This document shows, piece by piece, positions 27,030 through 35,311 of a DNA stretch of 64,000 nucleotides (positions are counted from its first letter, which is position 1; every line of letters starts with the position of its first letter). The stretch is from assembly GCF_004114795.1 (NCBI RefSeq), contig NZ_CP035311.1, positions 186,001-250,000 on the forward strand. Reading direction: 5' to 3'. A program made the translations under genes and the position numbers. The notes below the pieces were generated by a model, which ran no database searches, had not been told where the DNA came from, and was given only the letters and a program-made list of their open reading frames with translations. This stretch comes from Janthinobacterium sp. 17J80-10 (GTDB lineage: Bacteria; Pseudomonadota; Gammaproteobacteria; Burkholderiales; Burkholderiaceae_D).

Positions 27030-27422
27030 TTATTGCAGGGCGTCGCGGTCGTTGCGCAATTCCGCCATGGTCAGCGGCATCGCCAGGCGGCCGTCGCGAA
27101 TCATGGCGCGCGCATACAAGGCAATGACCAGCGTTGCCAGGGTATAGAACAGGGCGACGATGCCGAGGATTTTCCAGCCCAGGCTATCCCAGGCCAGTAT
27201 CACCACCAGTCCGGTCCAGCATGCCAGCGCAAAAAATGCGGTGACGACACCGGCGGCAAAAAATACCGCCAGCTTCAGCAAGGCGGCGCGGACATCCGCC
27301 AGTTCCAGTGCCGCCAGCTCGATGCGGCACAGTGCAAGGCCCAGAAGATTGCGCGCCATGCTGGCCGCACCGGCAATGATGCCAGGACGTAGCGGTTCTT
27401 CGCCGGAGGTATCGATATTCAT
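27030..27422 (-). CDS. YqjE-like phage-holin-family membrane protein
   Basis: 130 residues with two adjacent transmembrane helices (LKLAVFFAAGVVTAFFALACWTG, and VILAWDSLGWKILGIVALFYTLATLVIAL). They are preceded by an amphipathic segment rich in L/A/E (LLGLALCRIELAALELADVR). This is the pattern of the YqjE/holin-superfamily III proteins found beside YqjD. It starts 11 bp after the DUF883 gene and ends 9 bp before the next gene, so the three are co-transcribed. The molecular role is not established for this family. Confidence 0.83.
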   Translation of the reverse strand: MNIDTSGEEPLRPGIIAGAASMARNLLGLALCRIELAALELADVRAALLKLAVFFAAGVVTAFFALACWTGLVVILAWDSLGWKILGIVALFYTLATLVIALYARAMIRDGRLAMPLTMAELRNDRDALQ

Positions 27423-27433
27423 CCAGTAAGCGC

Positions 27434-27736
27434 TTACTTGCGGGAGATGAGCATGCCGAGCAAGACGCCAACGCCGGCAGAGATGGCCACCGCTTTCCAG
27501 GGATTTTCCTTGACGAAGTCGTCCGTGGTGCTGGCTAGCTCCTTGCCCGTTTCGAGGGCGGCGGCTTGCAATTCCTGGGCGCGTTGGGCGGCATTGTCGA
27601 GCAGGTCCTGGCCCTTGGCCCGCAACTCGTCGGCGCGTTCGCCAGTGGCGACGCTCGCTTCACGGAACAGTTGCTGGGCATCCCGCACCAGGGTTTTCAT
27701 ATCGTTGCGCACTGTTTTATAGCTGGAAGCAGTCAT
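27434..27736 (-). CDS. DUF883 (YqjD/ElaB-type) C-tail-anchored protein
   Basis: 100 residues. A long Ala/Glu/Gln-rich amphipathic helical region (~10-70) is followed by KENPWKAVAISAGVGVLLGMLISRK, the C-terminal transmembrane signature of DUF883. The E. coli homologues YqjD and ElaB bind ribosomes and tether them to the inner membrane in stationary phase; that role here is by family only. GGAGAATCAAC before the ATG is a good ribosome binding site. First gene of the three-gene minus-strand operon. Confidence 0.92.
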   Translation of the reverse strand: MTASSYKTVRNDMKTLVRDAQQLFREASVATGERADELRAKGQDLLDNAAQRAQELQAAALETGKELASTTDDFVKENPWKAVAISAGVGVLLGMLISRK

Positions 27737-27893
27737 GTTGATTCTCCATGTGAAATCAAATTGTCGGTCTTATCATACCGAGCCATGCTATTACCGGCAA
27801 GCCGGCAAGTTTGATTCCGCACTGGAAACCTTCCCATTCCCGCCCCAATTTGCTGTATCGGGTTAGGAAGAAACCATCAAAGTAAGCGCCCAC

Positions 27894-28685
27894 TTAGCCG
27901 GCAGAACTAAAGGTAGGAGGCTTTTGACCATGCAGCTGGTACCACAACAAGCCCAGCCATTCATGCAGGGCGTAGTAACTCAGATCGATCCCGCGCACCG
28001 AGGGCAGAAAACTGTTGAAGGAATGTTCCCCGCGAAAAACGAAGACGGTAGGCGCCGCCTGCACCGTCAAGCCATGCTGCTCGAAGGCGCGACGGGCACG
28101 CGGCATATGCAACGCATCGGTCACCAGCGCGACTTTTTGGATGCCGGCCTGGCGCAGGATGCGGGCGGAAAACTCGGCATTTTGTGCAGTGTTGTCGGAG
28201 GCATCCTCGATCCAGCGCACCGGCACGCCCATCTCGCCCTGCAGCACCCGCGCCATCAATGTTGCCTCGCCTTCCGGCGCGCCGTCGGGCGAACCGCCGG
28301 AAACCAGGAGCGGCAAGCCGCTGGCGCGCTGCAGATAAGCACCGTAGCGCATGCGTCCCAGCGTGATGAGCTTGGGCACATCGGCGCCGCCATATTCGGG
28401 GGCCTCTGACAAGCGCCCGCCGGCCAGGACCACGATCGCTTCGGCATCCAGGCTTGCGGGCGTTGCCAGGGGAGGATTGCGGTTTTCCAGGGGGGCGCCA
28501 AGCTGGCTGGCGATGAATCCCGTACTCAGGGCAGTCAGCAAGAGTAGCGCAAGCGCGCTGATGCGCCGTCCCAGGCGCGGCCGCTTGTGCGCGACCAGCA
28601 AGCCGATCGCGCACAGCAGGATCATGTTAAAGGGCGGCAGCAGGATCGTGCCGATGACGGTATTGAAGACCCAGCTTGCACTCAT
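27894..28685 (-). CDS. YdcF family (DUF218) membrane protein
   Basis: 263 residues from the chosen ATG. Two N-terminal transmembrane helices (residues ~5-60) precede a DUF218 domain with AIVVLAGG, LLVSGGSPDG, EDASDNTAQNAEFSA and VALVTDALHMPRARRAFE. DUF218 proteins (YdcF, SanA, ElyC) act in envelope biogenesis; the SxN-rich motif is typical. The frame extends 19 codons upstream to a TTG at 28742, but the ATG at 28685 follows GGGAAAG and begins directly at the first helix, so it is preferred. Confidence 0.88.
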   Translation of the reverse strand: MSASWVFNTVIGTILLPPFNMILLCAIGLLVAHKRPRLGRRISALALLLLTALSTGFIASQLGAPLENRNPPLATPASLDAEAIVVLAGGRLSEAPEYGGADVPKLITLGRMRYGAYLQRASGLPLLVSGGSPDGAPEGEATLMARVLQGEMGVPVRWIEDASDNTAQNAEFSARILRQAGIQKVALVTDALHMPRARRAFEQHGLTVQAAPTVFVFRGEHSFNSFLPSVRGIDLSYYALHEWLGLLWYQLHGQKPPTFSSAG

Positions 28686-28769
28686 GGAGACTTTCCCGGT
28701 TTGGATAGGCGCACTGTGCAAGAAAGTGTGGCCTGTCGTCAAGCAACCAGCGGGATCGCAGCCTCCCGT

Positions 28770-29243
28770 TCACTCGTCTACTTGTTTCTGCGCCGTACTA
28801 CGCAGCTGGAAGCGGCCATCGTTATTGAACAGCCACGTCTCCGCCAGTTCGAGCCGGCCGCGCTGCAGCAGGTGCGGTGCCGGCGGCGGGAACGGCGCGC
28901 TGTTGCGCAGTGTGGCCAAGGCCGTGGCCTCGGTCGTGCGGTCATGATTGGAGCGCATGATTTCCGAGCGCACCAGGCGTCCGTCACCATCGACGACATA
29001 TTTCACCACGACCACCGAGCGCAGCAGTGCTTGCGGCCGGCCGGCATACATGCGCTCGCCATTAGCGGCAGCAATGTGGTTGGCAAGCGCGACCTTGTAA
29101 GCAGTCACGCTGGCTGCCGGAGCGGGCAGCGTATCGGACGTGCCGGGTCTGCCACGAACCGCTGACGTCGAAAGGGGCGCGTCACTCGCACACCCCGCAA
29201 GGATGGCGATGGCGCACAGCAGGCAGAGTTTCGTTTGTTTCAT
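28770..29243 (-). CDS. Lipoprotein with TonB C-terminal-like domain
   Basis: 157 residues. The signal peptide ends in lipobox LAGC, giving a lipidated Cys near residue 18. After a short Pro/Ala/Ser linker, residues ~75-150 resemble a TonB C-terminal fold (VVVVKYVVDGDGRLVRSEI, TALATLRNSAPFPPP, WLFNNDGRFQL). There is no N-terminal transmembrane anchor or Pro-rich spanner, so it is unlikely to be a classical energy transducer; a periplasmic adaptor role is possible. A longer upstream frame exists, but the signal peptide fixes the start at 29243. Confidence 0.8.
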   Translation of the reverse strand: MKQTKLCLLCAIAILAGCASDAPLSTSAVRGRPGTSDTLPAPAASVTAYKVALANHIAAANGERMYAGRPQALLRSVVVVKYVVDGDGRLVRSEIMRSNHDRTTEATALATLRNSAPFPPPAPHLLQRGRLELAETWLFNNDGRFQLRSTAQKQVDE

Positions 29244-29563
29244 GGCAATTGACCTTATAGTTATCCTTGATCCCGGTGCCTTTCTTGCTGGCCAATCCCG
29301 GGAATGGGTGAATGAATAGGCATGCTGAGCGCTTGTCGCAAGGGCACGCTGGCGTAGGACAGACGAGCGCAAAAATAGTTCCCAAAAGCAACATAGTCGT
29401 CATGCCTACGACCTGTCCGTCATTCATTCTATGAAAATCCGCCCTGGTGCAGCAAGTTCGATATGCTCCCTGTGGCAGACCCGCCAATGCCTGCGTGCAG
29501 AAGAATACTTGAGTCACGCTTGGGGAAATGATAACTTGCCGTACCACACAAAACTTTCACCCC
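29244..29563. other. Intergenic region, divergent promoters
   Basis: A 320-bp gap between the lipoprotein gene (minus) and the SRPBCC gene (plus), so it must hold both promoters. I see no convincing RNA gene, repeat or operator. An alternative ATG for the plus-strand gene at 29528 lies inside it. Confidence 0.5.
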
Positions 29564-30157
29564 ATGTTGACCTCCCTGTCCGGCCGCCTTTCCCGCCTCA
29601 TCTGCCTGCTTGCGCTGTGCTGTTCGATTCCCACCGCGCTGGGCTCGGAAGCCGACGCCGAGCCGGACGTCACTGTCGCGGTCCACAAGAATGGCGACGC
29701 CATCGTGGTCGATGTCAGCTTCAGCGTGGCGGCCAGCCAGCAGGAAGCCTGGGGGGTGCTGACCGATTTTGATCACATGAGCGAATTCATTTCCAACCTG
29801 CAATCGAGCAAGGTGGTCAGCCGTAGCGGCAACAAGCTGCAGGTGGAGCAAACCGGCAAGGCTGCGCGCGGCATGTTCAGCTTTTCCTTCGAATCGGTGC
29901 GGGAAGTCGAACTGACGCCGCACTCGTTGATCCGCTCGCGCCTCTTGTCCGGCAATATGAAAAAAATGGATGGGGCCACGCTGCTCAGCAGCGAAGGCGA
30001 CGCCACGCGCGTGGAATTCCATGGCGAATCCATCCCCGCGATATGGGTGCCGCCGGTGGTCGGCGCCAAGTTCATCGGCAGCGAAGTGCGCGAGCAATTC
30101 CGCGAAATGCGCGCCGAAATTCTCCGGCGCCGGCGCGCTGAGGCGCGCCGCCTTTAA
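29564..30157 (+). CDS. Secreted SRPBCC/polyketide-cyclase-like protein
   Basis: 197 residues. A signal peptide (LICLLALCCSIPTALG, cleavage near residue 28) precedes an SRPBCC-type ligand-binding fold: VSFSVAASQQEAWGVLTDFDHMSEF is the characteristic N-terminal strand-helix, followed by SSKVVSRSGNKLQVEQTGKA and FSFESVREVEL. The ligand is unknown. The start is uncertain: ATG 29528 would add 12 residues and has GGGGA too close, while 29564 gives a normal signal peptide. The gene overlaps the convergent iminopeptidase gene by 4 bp. Confidence 0.8.
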   Translation: MLTSLSGRLSRLICLLALCCSIPTALGSEADAEPDVTVAVHKNGDAIVVDVSFSVAASQQEAWGVLTDFDHMSEFISNLQSSKVVSRSGNKLQVEQTGKAARGMFSFSFESVREVELTPHSLIRSRLLSGNMKKMDGATLLSSEGDATRVEFHGESIPAIWVPPVVGAKFIGSEVREQFREMRAEILRRRRAEARRL

Positions 30158-31116
30158 TCGAAATGCCCTTGCCGCCGGAACTGTTCGGTGGCGTCCACCA
30201 GCGCCCGCGCAATGCCCGGTTCCATGCCGGCATGGCCGGCATCGGCGATCATGTGGAATTTTGCTTCCGGCCAGGCCTGGTGCAGGCGGTATGCCGAGAG
30301 CGGCGGACACACGACATCGTAGCGGCCCTGTACGATCACGGCGGGCAAATGGCGCAGGCGCGCGGCGTTGCGCACCAATTGGTCATCGCTGAAAAAGCCG
30401 GCATTGAGAAAGTAATGCGCTTCCAGGCGGCCAATGCCGATGCTGGTGGTGTCGGTGGCGAAGGCATCGACCGCCTCCGGCTGCGGCAGCAAATGCAGGC
30501 AACTGCCTTCATAGCGGCCCCAGGCGCGAGCGGCCGCGAGGCACGCTGCCTCATCGTTGCCGAACAGGCGACGGGCGAATGCCTGCAGCAAGTCGCCGCG
30601 CTCCTCCTGCGGGATTTGCCGCACGAATTCTTCATGCGCTTCCGGAAAGAACCAGCGGATGCCATGCATGAACCAGTCGATCTCGGCCGGCGTACACAAA
30701 AAAATACCGCGCAGGATGAAGCCGCTGCAAGCAGCCGGATGCGCCTGGCCATAGGCCAGGGCCAGGGTTGACCCCCACGAGCCGCCAAATACCAGCCAGC
30801 GGTCGATGCCCAGCATGGCGCGAAGACGCTCGATGTCATCGACCAGAAGCGGCGTGGTGTTGTCGCGGTATTCGCCCAGCGGCGTGGAACGGCCGGCGCC
30901 GCGCTGGTCGAACAGCACGATACGGTAATACGCCGGGTCGAAGTAGCGCCGGTGGTTAGGCGACAGCCCGGCGCCGGGGCCGCCATGCAGGAACAACACC
31001 GGCATGCCATGGGGGTTGCCGCACTCTTCCCAGTAGATCGTGTGGCGGTCATCCACTGCCAGCGTGCCGCAGCGGTAAGGCTCGATCGGGGGAAACAGCG
31101 GCAATACATTGTTCAT
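30154..31116 (-). CDS. pip: Proline iminopeptidase
   Basis: 320 residues, normal family length, alpha/beta hydrolase (peptidase S33). It releases N-terminal proline from peptides in the cytoplasm. Visible motifs: oxyanion-hole HGGPG (44-48), nucleophile in GGSWGS (Ser113), FDQRGAGRS typical of the family, the acid region GRYDVVCPP and the histidine in ADAGHAG. A stand-alone gene, convergent with the SRPBCC gene. Confidence 0.95.
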   Translation of the reverse strand: MNNVLPLFPPIEPYRCGTLAVDDRHTIYWEECGNPHGMPVLFLHGGPGAGLSPNHRRYFDPAYYRIVLFDQRGAGRSTPLGEYRDNTTPLLVDDIERLRAMLGIDRWLVFGGSWGSTLALAYGQAHPAACSGFILRGIFLCTPAEIDWFMHGIRWFFPEAHEEFVRQIPQEERGDLLQAFARRLFGNDEAACLAAARAWGRYEGSCLHLLPQPEAVDAFATDTTSIGIGRLEAHYFLNAGFFSDDQLVRNAARLRHLPAVIVQGRYDVVCPPLSAYRLHQAWPEAKFHMIADAGHAGMEPGIARALVDATEQFRRQGHFD

Positions 31117-31146
31117 GGGCGGGGCACGACGTCGACATTGAAAATG

Positions 31147-31464
31147 TCATGATACGCCGGGCCGGCATTCACGGCTATGCTGCCAGGGCGAACTCGCCAT
31201 GGCGCCGGCGGTCTGACGTTTGAAGCATGTCATGGACAATGCCAGATGAACGCCTACAAGCTCCCGGTACGCCAGTCCCGGCTGCGCGCCCGTGCACCGG
31301 GTGGCGACGCCGACTATGAAGAAGAAGAGATCGACGAGGTCGAGTCCCTGCCGCGCGAGATCGAGCACGATGAGGAAGAGCGCGACCCTGATCCAGAGCG
31401 CGGCGGAGTACCGTCAGAACATGCGCAAGAACAACGCCACGAACGCCAGCCTGGAACTCGGCAT
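31147..31464 (-). pseudogene. Possible broken small membrane-protein ORF
   Basis: An ATG at 31464 lies 6 bases after GGAGG, 17 bp downstream of the preceding gene's stop. It opens a hydrophobic frame that hits TGA after 16 codons (31414-31416). The same frame then continues open to 31147 with a second hydrophobic stretch (LWIRVALFLIVLD, LVDLFFFIVGVA). This could be a nonsense-interrupted small membrane protein, or chance. The other five frames here look like GC-rich noise. No homologue is recognised. Confidence 0.25.
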
Positions 31465-31481
31465 GGCACCTCCGCTCCCCG

Positions 31482-32108
31482 CTAACGGCCCGCTGCGCTG
31501 GCGCTTTTGCCACCGCCCTCGGAAACCGGGCGCGCCTTGCCGGCATATTGCTTACTGCGTTGCTGCGCGCGCATTTTCGGCAAGACCGCTCGCGGTGCTA
31601 TCGGGCGTGCGCCTGCCGGCACCATCACCACCGCCGAGCCACCGCTGGCAGCGGGCGGGGCGGCAGCCTGCGCCGGAGCAGGCGAAGCGGCGGATTGCTG
31701 CGCAGGCGCGGACGGCATGGCCGGTGCTGGCGGCACCGCGGCGCTGCGCGCGGGCTGGGACTCCAGCGATGCGGCCACTGCGGGCGCACTCGGCGGGATG
31801 CGCGGCAGCGGCGGCGAAGCGGACGTGGACGCAGATGACGGGGGTGAAGTTGGGCTGTCAGGCGTCGGCTGCGGCGACATCACTGCCCCGCCGCTTGCCG
31901 GATTCGCCCCCCCGGGCAAACTCCCGCCACCGGAGCGTTGGGCCACGCCGGCCGGCGCGGAATCGCGAAATACCTGCGCCAGCATGATTGGCGCGGCCTG
32001 AGGCGGGCCCACGCCGGACGCTAAGGAGGGCTGGGCATTGCTGGAGGCAGAAAACAAGAAGGTGGCAAAGACTGCCACGCTGCTCGACAACCTGGACAAG
32101 GTGCGCAT
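31482..32108 (-). CDS. Secreted Ala/Pro/Ser-rich low-complexity protein
   Basis: 208 residues. A clear Sec signal peptide (SSSVAVFATFLFSASSNA, cleavage near residue 25) is followed by almost entirely low-complexity sequence rich in Ala, Pro, Ser and Gly, ending in a basic tail (KMRAQQRSKQYAGKAR). AAGGGA 5 bases before the ATG supports the start. No domain is recognised; it resembles an extended periplasmic or cell-wall-spanning linker. Function unknown. Confidence 0.65.
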   Translation of the reverse strand: MRTLSRLSSSVAVFATFLFSASSNAQPSLASGVGPPQAAPIMLAQVFRDSAPAGVAQRSGGGSLPGGANPASGGAVMSPQPTPDSPTSPPSSASTSASPPLPRIPPSAPAVAASLESQPARSAAVPPAPAMPSAPAQQSAASPAPAQAAAPPAASGGSAVVMVPAGARPIAPRAVLPKMRAQQRSKQYAGKARPVSEGGGKSASAAGR

Positions 32109-32257
32109 TGGATTCCCTTTGCTGCAGCAAGCTGCAACTGTCTATTACTAATCGACAGGGAAGTGCTGGCAGAGTTCAACCAGTTATTACATGCAGGCAA
32201 GTTAGCAATGCCATCTGGAATGAAAAGGCATGCAGGCCGGAGATGCGCTGGAAAAGG

Positions 32258-32467
32258 CTAATAGTGTGGCGGCTTTTCGTCGCCGGCGCCACCGAGCTCG
32301 TCGGCACGTTGCCGCACATCCTGGACATGGCGCGCTAGCGCCATGCACAAGGCTTCGAGTTCGTCGATTTTCTTTTGTTGCCGGTAAATGGTCTGGTTCA
32401 GCGTATCCATCAAGTCTTCCTGGCGCGCCAGCTTGATTTCAATCTCGACCAATCGGTTTTCTGTCAT
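32258..32467 (-). CDS. slyX: SlyX family protein
   Basis: 69 residues, the usual length. It is a heptad-patterned coiled coil (VEIEIKLARQEDLMDTLNQ, YRQQKKIDELEALCMALAR) with the conserved C-terminal acidic/proline tail ending PPHY. The role of SlyX is unknown. The start at ATG 32467 is chosen because the coiled coil begins there; an upstream extension of 23 codons looks non-coding. Confidence 0.9.
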   Translation of the reverse strand: MTENRLVEIEIKLARQEDLMDTLNQTIYRQQKKIDELEALCMALARHVQDVRQRADELGGAGDEKPPHY

Positions 32468-32546
32468 GTTTTTGCCACGCTCCGTAAGGCAAGCCATATG
32501 CCAGCCTGCCTCGCCAGTATAAGGCCAGCGCCGCAATCCCGTGGGT

Positions 32547-33170
32547 TCAGGCGCCGGGCAAGCCGGTGGGCAAGGCTTCTTCGATCTGGATGGTGCGCTG
32601 ACCGCCTTCGCCTTGCGCCTGGCGCATGCCTTGTTCGGCGCGCTTGATCATTGATTCAGCCGTATCGCCAAAGGCATTGGTGGTAATCCCACCGGAAAAT
32701 GTCAACTTCAGGCCGGGGGCGGTATCGCCCCAGTCGCAATCGGCAATCGCCTTGGAGAGACGGCCCATGGCAATCATGCCCTGGTCGAGCCAGGTTGCCG
32801 GCAAGACGATGCCAAAGGATTCGCCGCCCAAGCGGCCGAAACGGTCGACCGTGCGCAGCAGCTTGATGGCCGTATCCGCCATTTTTTTCAGAACGGCATC
32901 TCCGGCCAGGTGACCGTACTGCCCGCTGACGGCTTCGAAGCGGTCAAGTTCAAGCACGGCAAAACAGAAGGGATGGCCGGTGCGCTGCGCCCGCTGCAAC
33001 TCGGCCACCAGCGTTTCGAGCAAGCTGCGGCGGTTGAGTGCCCCGGTGATGGAATCGTGCCGGCCAAGTTCGTCCATGCGGGCACGCAACTGGGCAATTT
33101 CCGTTTCTTTTTCTGCCAGTTGGGTGCGCAGCTGCTCGCAATTACCACATGAATGATTTGCGTCTGTCAT
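32547..33170 (-). CDS. Degenerate GGDEF-domain protein (GGESF)
   Basis: 207 residues. An N-terminal coiled coil (CEQLRTQLAEKETEIAQLRARMDEL split over ~11-35) leads into a GGDEF domain beginning DSITGALNRRSL. The active-site signature reads GGESF (115-119), so the metal/catalytic Glu of GG(D/E)EF is replaced by Ser. The product-inhibition I-site RxxD is kept as RTVD (106-109), exactly five residues before it. It probably cannot make c-di-GMP but could still bind it. No sensor or transmembrane segment. GGGAG lies 6 bases before ATG 33170. Confidence 0.88.
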   Translation of the reverse strand: MTDANHSCGNCEQLRTQLAEKETEIAQLRARMDELGRHDSITGALNRRSLLETLVAELQRAQRTGHPFCFAVLELDRFEAVSGQYGHLAGDAVLKKMADTAIKLLRTVDRFGRLGGESFGIVLPATWLDQGMIAMGRLSKAIADCDWGDTAPGLKLTFSGGITTNAFGDTAESMIKRAEQGMRQAQGEGGQRTIQIEEALPTGLPGA

Positions 33171-33317
33171 GAACAACTCCCGAATGCCTCAAAAAGGGTC
33201 GAAGGCAACGATAGCATATTTGAATTGAAGAGAGGAAATATTGATGGCATCGGCTGCCTGTAGCGCCGAATCCAGCTAGACTAGTCGCTTCTTTGTTGCA
33301 CAACCGACGGATTTTTC

Positions 33318-33575
33318 ATGCGATCGACCAAAGCCAGCGCCGCCGTCACCCGCCTCAATACGCGCGACCCCGCCCATCGCTATTCCATGGGCGTGACCGC
33401 GAGCGGGTTTTTTTATTTGCTGCGCACCAGCGCCACAGGCGCTGCAGAAAGAATCAGCGACGAGCTGACCCAGGAAGAATTCATTGCCCTGGTCAACCGC
33501 ACCGGCCCGCAAAAGCAGGTCAAGATCAGCCGCCATGATGCGGCTTTTGAAAAGCAGTTGCAGCGCCAAAAATAA
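33318..33575 (+). CDS. Small hypothetical protein
   Basis: 85 residues, not recognised. It is basic at both ends with a central segment (SMGVTASGFFYLLRTSATGAAERISDELTQEEFIALVNRTGPQ, split over ~23-65) that has normal codon usage and no signal peptide. It stands alone, on the opposite strand to both neighbours, and ends 50 bp from the convergent DUF2059 gene. The ribosome binding site is weak (GACGGA). Confidence 0.6.
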   Translation: MRSTKASAAVTRLNTRDPAHRYSMGVTASGFFYLLRTSATGAAERISDELTQEEFIALVNRTGPQKQVKISRHDAAFEKQLQRQK

Positions 33576-33624
33576 ACGACGCCGTCACCCGCAACAGGTG
33601 TCGGCGCAGCGATACGAAAACAAC

Positions 33625-34227
33625 TCAGGCAGAAGGTTTTGGTGGTTCTTGCCGTAGTTTCTTGTCCAGGTTGATCATGAATTGCTCGCGCATGCGCATC
33701 TGGGTATTTTTCATGTATTCCGCAAAAGTTTCCTCGATTTGCGGCATCGCGCCCACAAAAGCCTGACCAGCCTTGGTCGCATCAAAGCGTTTCATGATCG
33801 CCTTTTCCTTCGGCGTGAATTCCAGCGGCGGCGCCTCGCCAGTGGTGAGCATGCGAACCTGGGTCTTGACGAGCTTCTTGCCGATCGGGCCTTCCCAGAA
33901 CGCGGCAATCTGCTGGCAGGTGGCCTGGTCGAACTGGCTGGCAAAATAACCTTTCAAATGCTGCGCGGTATATTGCTTTTCCAGATAAGGCGCCATGGTG
34001 GACGACATCAGGGGAGCGTTGTCCGGATCTTTTTCCAGGCTGTTCTGCAGCAATTGCCGGGTCGGAATGATAAAGCGTTCCGGCAAGGCCATTGCATAGA
34101 CCACGCGCTCGGCAGCGGCCAGATGGCTCGGCGCATAAGCGTTGCCGCTGGCGTTGCCGGCGTCCTGCGCCCAGGCCTGCCCTGCCGCCAGCAGGCATCC
34201 CAGGAAAAATAGCTTGATCAGTTTCAT
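33625..34227 (-). CDS. DUF2059 periplasmic protein
   Basis: 200 residues. The signal peptide (LIKLFFLGCLLAAGQAWA, cleavage near residue 20) is followed by a helical DUF2059 domain: LEKQYTAQHLKGYFASQFD, CQQIAAFWEGPIGKKLVKTQ and FTPKEKAIMKRFDATKAGQ are typical of the family. Function is unestablished; members are secreted helical proteins. Single gene. Confidence 0.87.
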   Translation of the reverse strand: MKLIKLFFLGCLLAAGQAWAQDAGNASGNAYAPSHLAAAERVVYAMALPERFIIPTRQLLQNSLEKDPDNAPLMSSTMAPYLEKQYTAQHLKGYFASQFDQATCQQIAAFWEGPIGKKLVKTQVRMLTTGEAPPLEFTPKEKAIMKRFDATKAGQAFVGAMPQIEETFAEYMKNTQMRMREQFMINLDKKLRQEPPKPSA

Positions 34228-34344
34228 AGATATTCGAATTCAATTAAGTGAAAACCCTGCCCCACAGACGAAGCATATCCTAAAGGTACCGCCAGTTGCC
34301 GGCATCGTCGCGCAAATTGGTGGCGATTTTGTGACGCCGCAAAA

Positions 34345-34380
34345 CAAAAAATCCCCAGGCAAGCGTGGATGCCTGGGGAT
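34345..34380 (-). terminator. Terminator of the secreted lipase gene
   Basis: On the minus strand an 11-bp stem ATCCCCAGGCA/TGCCTGGGGAT (34370-34380 with 34351-34361) is followed by TTTTTTG at 34350-34345. It lies 56 bp after the lipase stop codon. Confidence 0.92.
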
Positions 34381-34435
34381 AAACGGGAGATGCCACAGTA
34401 AAACCTGTGCCGCCGCGCTGGCGGCGGATTGAAAC

Positions 34436-35140
34436 TCAATTCATGATCAGGTCGGCTTGCTTGATGGTGGTATAGGCTTGCAGGCCGAGGTGACCCAGCG
34501 CATAGTCGTAGCTGGCATTCTGCATGTCGATGTTGCTGGTATGGGCGCCCCAGACATAGCAGCTGCCGATACAAACCAGTTCATCCATCCAGCTCTTGAT
34601 CGAATACATCTTGGCGCCGTAACGCTTGTTCTTGACCGAGACGATCAGCGGGCTGTCGATCGACAGGCCGGCCGAGCCGCAGGTGGCGGACCAGACGTTG
34701 AACGGATACACGCCGCACGAATTCAAGCCATGCTGGGCGCCGGCCACGCCGATGAAGCTGTTGACCTTGGAAGAGTACCCCAGTTCGTTGATCGCCTTCA
34801 TGGCCAGCGTCACGCCCATGGAATGGCCGATGACATCGATCTTGCCGGTGCAGGAAGAAGCCAGGGCCGATTGCAGGGCGCTCTTGACGACGCCGGTATT
34901 GGTTGCGTCATGGCTATTGCTGCCGGCATTGATTTTGGAACCCCAGCTTGGCAGGAACAATTGCGAAGCGACGTAGCCGCGGGCCTTCAGCTCGGCGACG
35001 GTATTGTTCCAGCTCGATGGATAAGCCATGTTGCCGTGGACCAGCACGACATTGTCGAGGCAGGCGGCCTGGGCGGCGAAGCTGGAAACTGCCAGGGCAG
35101 CGGCGGCGAGTAAACGGGAAAGCGAGAATGCTGATTTCAT
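34436..35140 (-). CDS. Secreted triacylglycerol-lipase-like alpha/beta hydrolase
   Basis: 234 residues. A Sec signal peptide (LLAAAALAVSSFAAQA, ending near residue 26) precedes a compact lipase fold. VLVHGN (oxyanion loop, ~33-37) and GHSMG (105-109, Ser107 nucleophile) are clear; ALGHLGL near residue 219 likely carries the catalytic His. Size and motifs resemble the small Bacillus LipA/Lipase_2 group. Several Cys (27, 97, ~145-200) could form disulfides in the periplasm or outside. AGGAGACATT before the ATG is an excellent ribosome binding site. Its own terminator follows. Confidence 0.9.
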   Translation of the reverse strand: MKSAFSLSRLLAAAALAVSSFAAQAACLDNVVLVHGNMAYPSSWNNTVAELKARGYVASQLFLPSWGSKINAGSNSHDATNTGVVKSALQSALASSCTGKIDVIGHSMGVTLAMKAINELGYSSKVNSFIGVAGAQHGLNSCGVYPFNVWSATCGSAGLSIDSPLIVSVKNKRYGAKMYSIKSWMDELVCIGSCYVWGAHTSNIDMQNASYDYALGHLGLQAYTTIKQADLIMN

Positions 35141-35272
35141 AATGTCTCCTAGGTGCTTGTAATTTTTTAGGGGGGCCGTATTTTTTTGCTATCGTCGGCA
35201 TGGAGGCAATGTAATGGCAAGGCGGGCCGGATGCCACTATCCGTTCGGGGAGGGCATTTAAAACCTACCGGG

Positions 35273-35309
35273 AAGCAAGATTGCTGCGGCGCCGCAATCT
35301 TGCTTTTTT
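35273..35309. terminator. 12-bp inverted repeat with T-run on the plus strand
   Basis: AAGCAAGATTGC (35273-35284) pairs perfectly with GCAATCTTGCTT (35294-35305), then T to 35309. The T-run is on the plus strand, although the adjacent gene ending at 35312 is on the minus strand. It may act as a terminator without a U-tract for the hydrolase, or block antisense transcription entering it. Confidence 0.55.
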
Positions 35310-35311
35310 GA

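Noticed and set aside
31292-31987. 231-codon plus-strand frame
   Set aside because: Arg/Pro-rich shadow of the Ala/Pro-rich secreted protein on the other strand.
33576-33624. Imperfect GC hairpin between convergent genes as terminator
   Set aside because: Contains a mismatch in the stem and no T-run on either side; support too weak.
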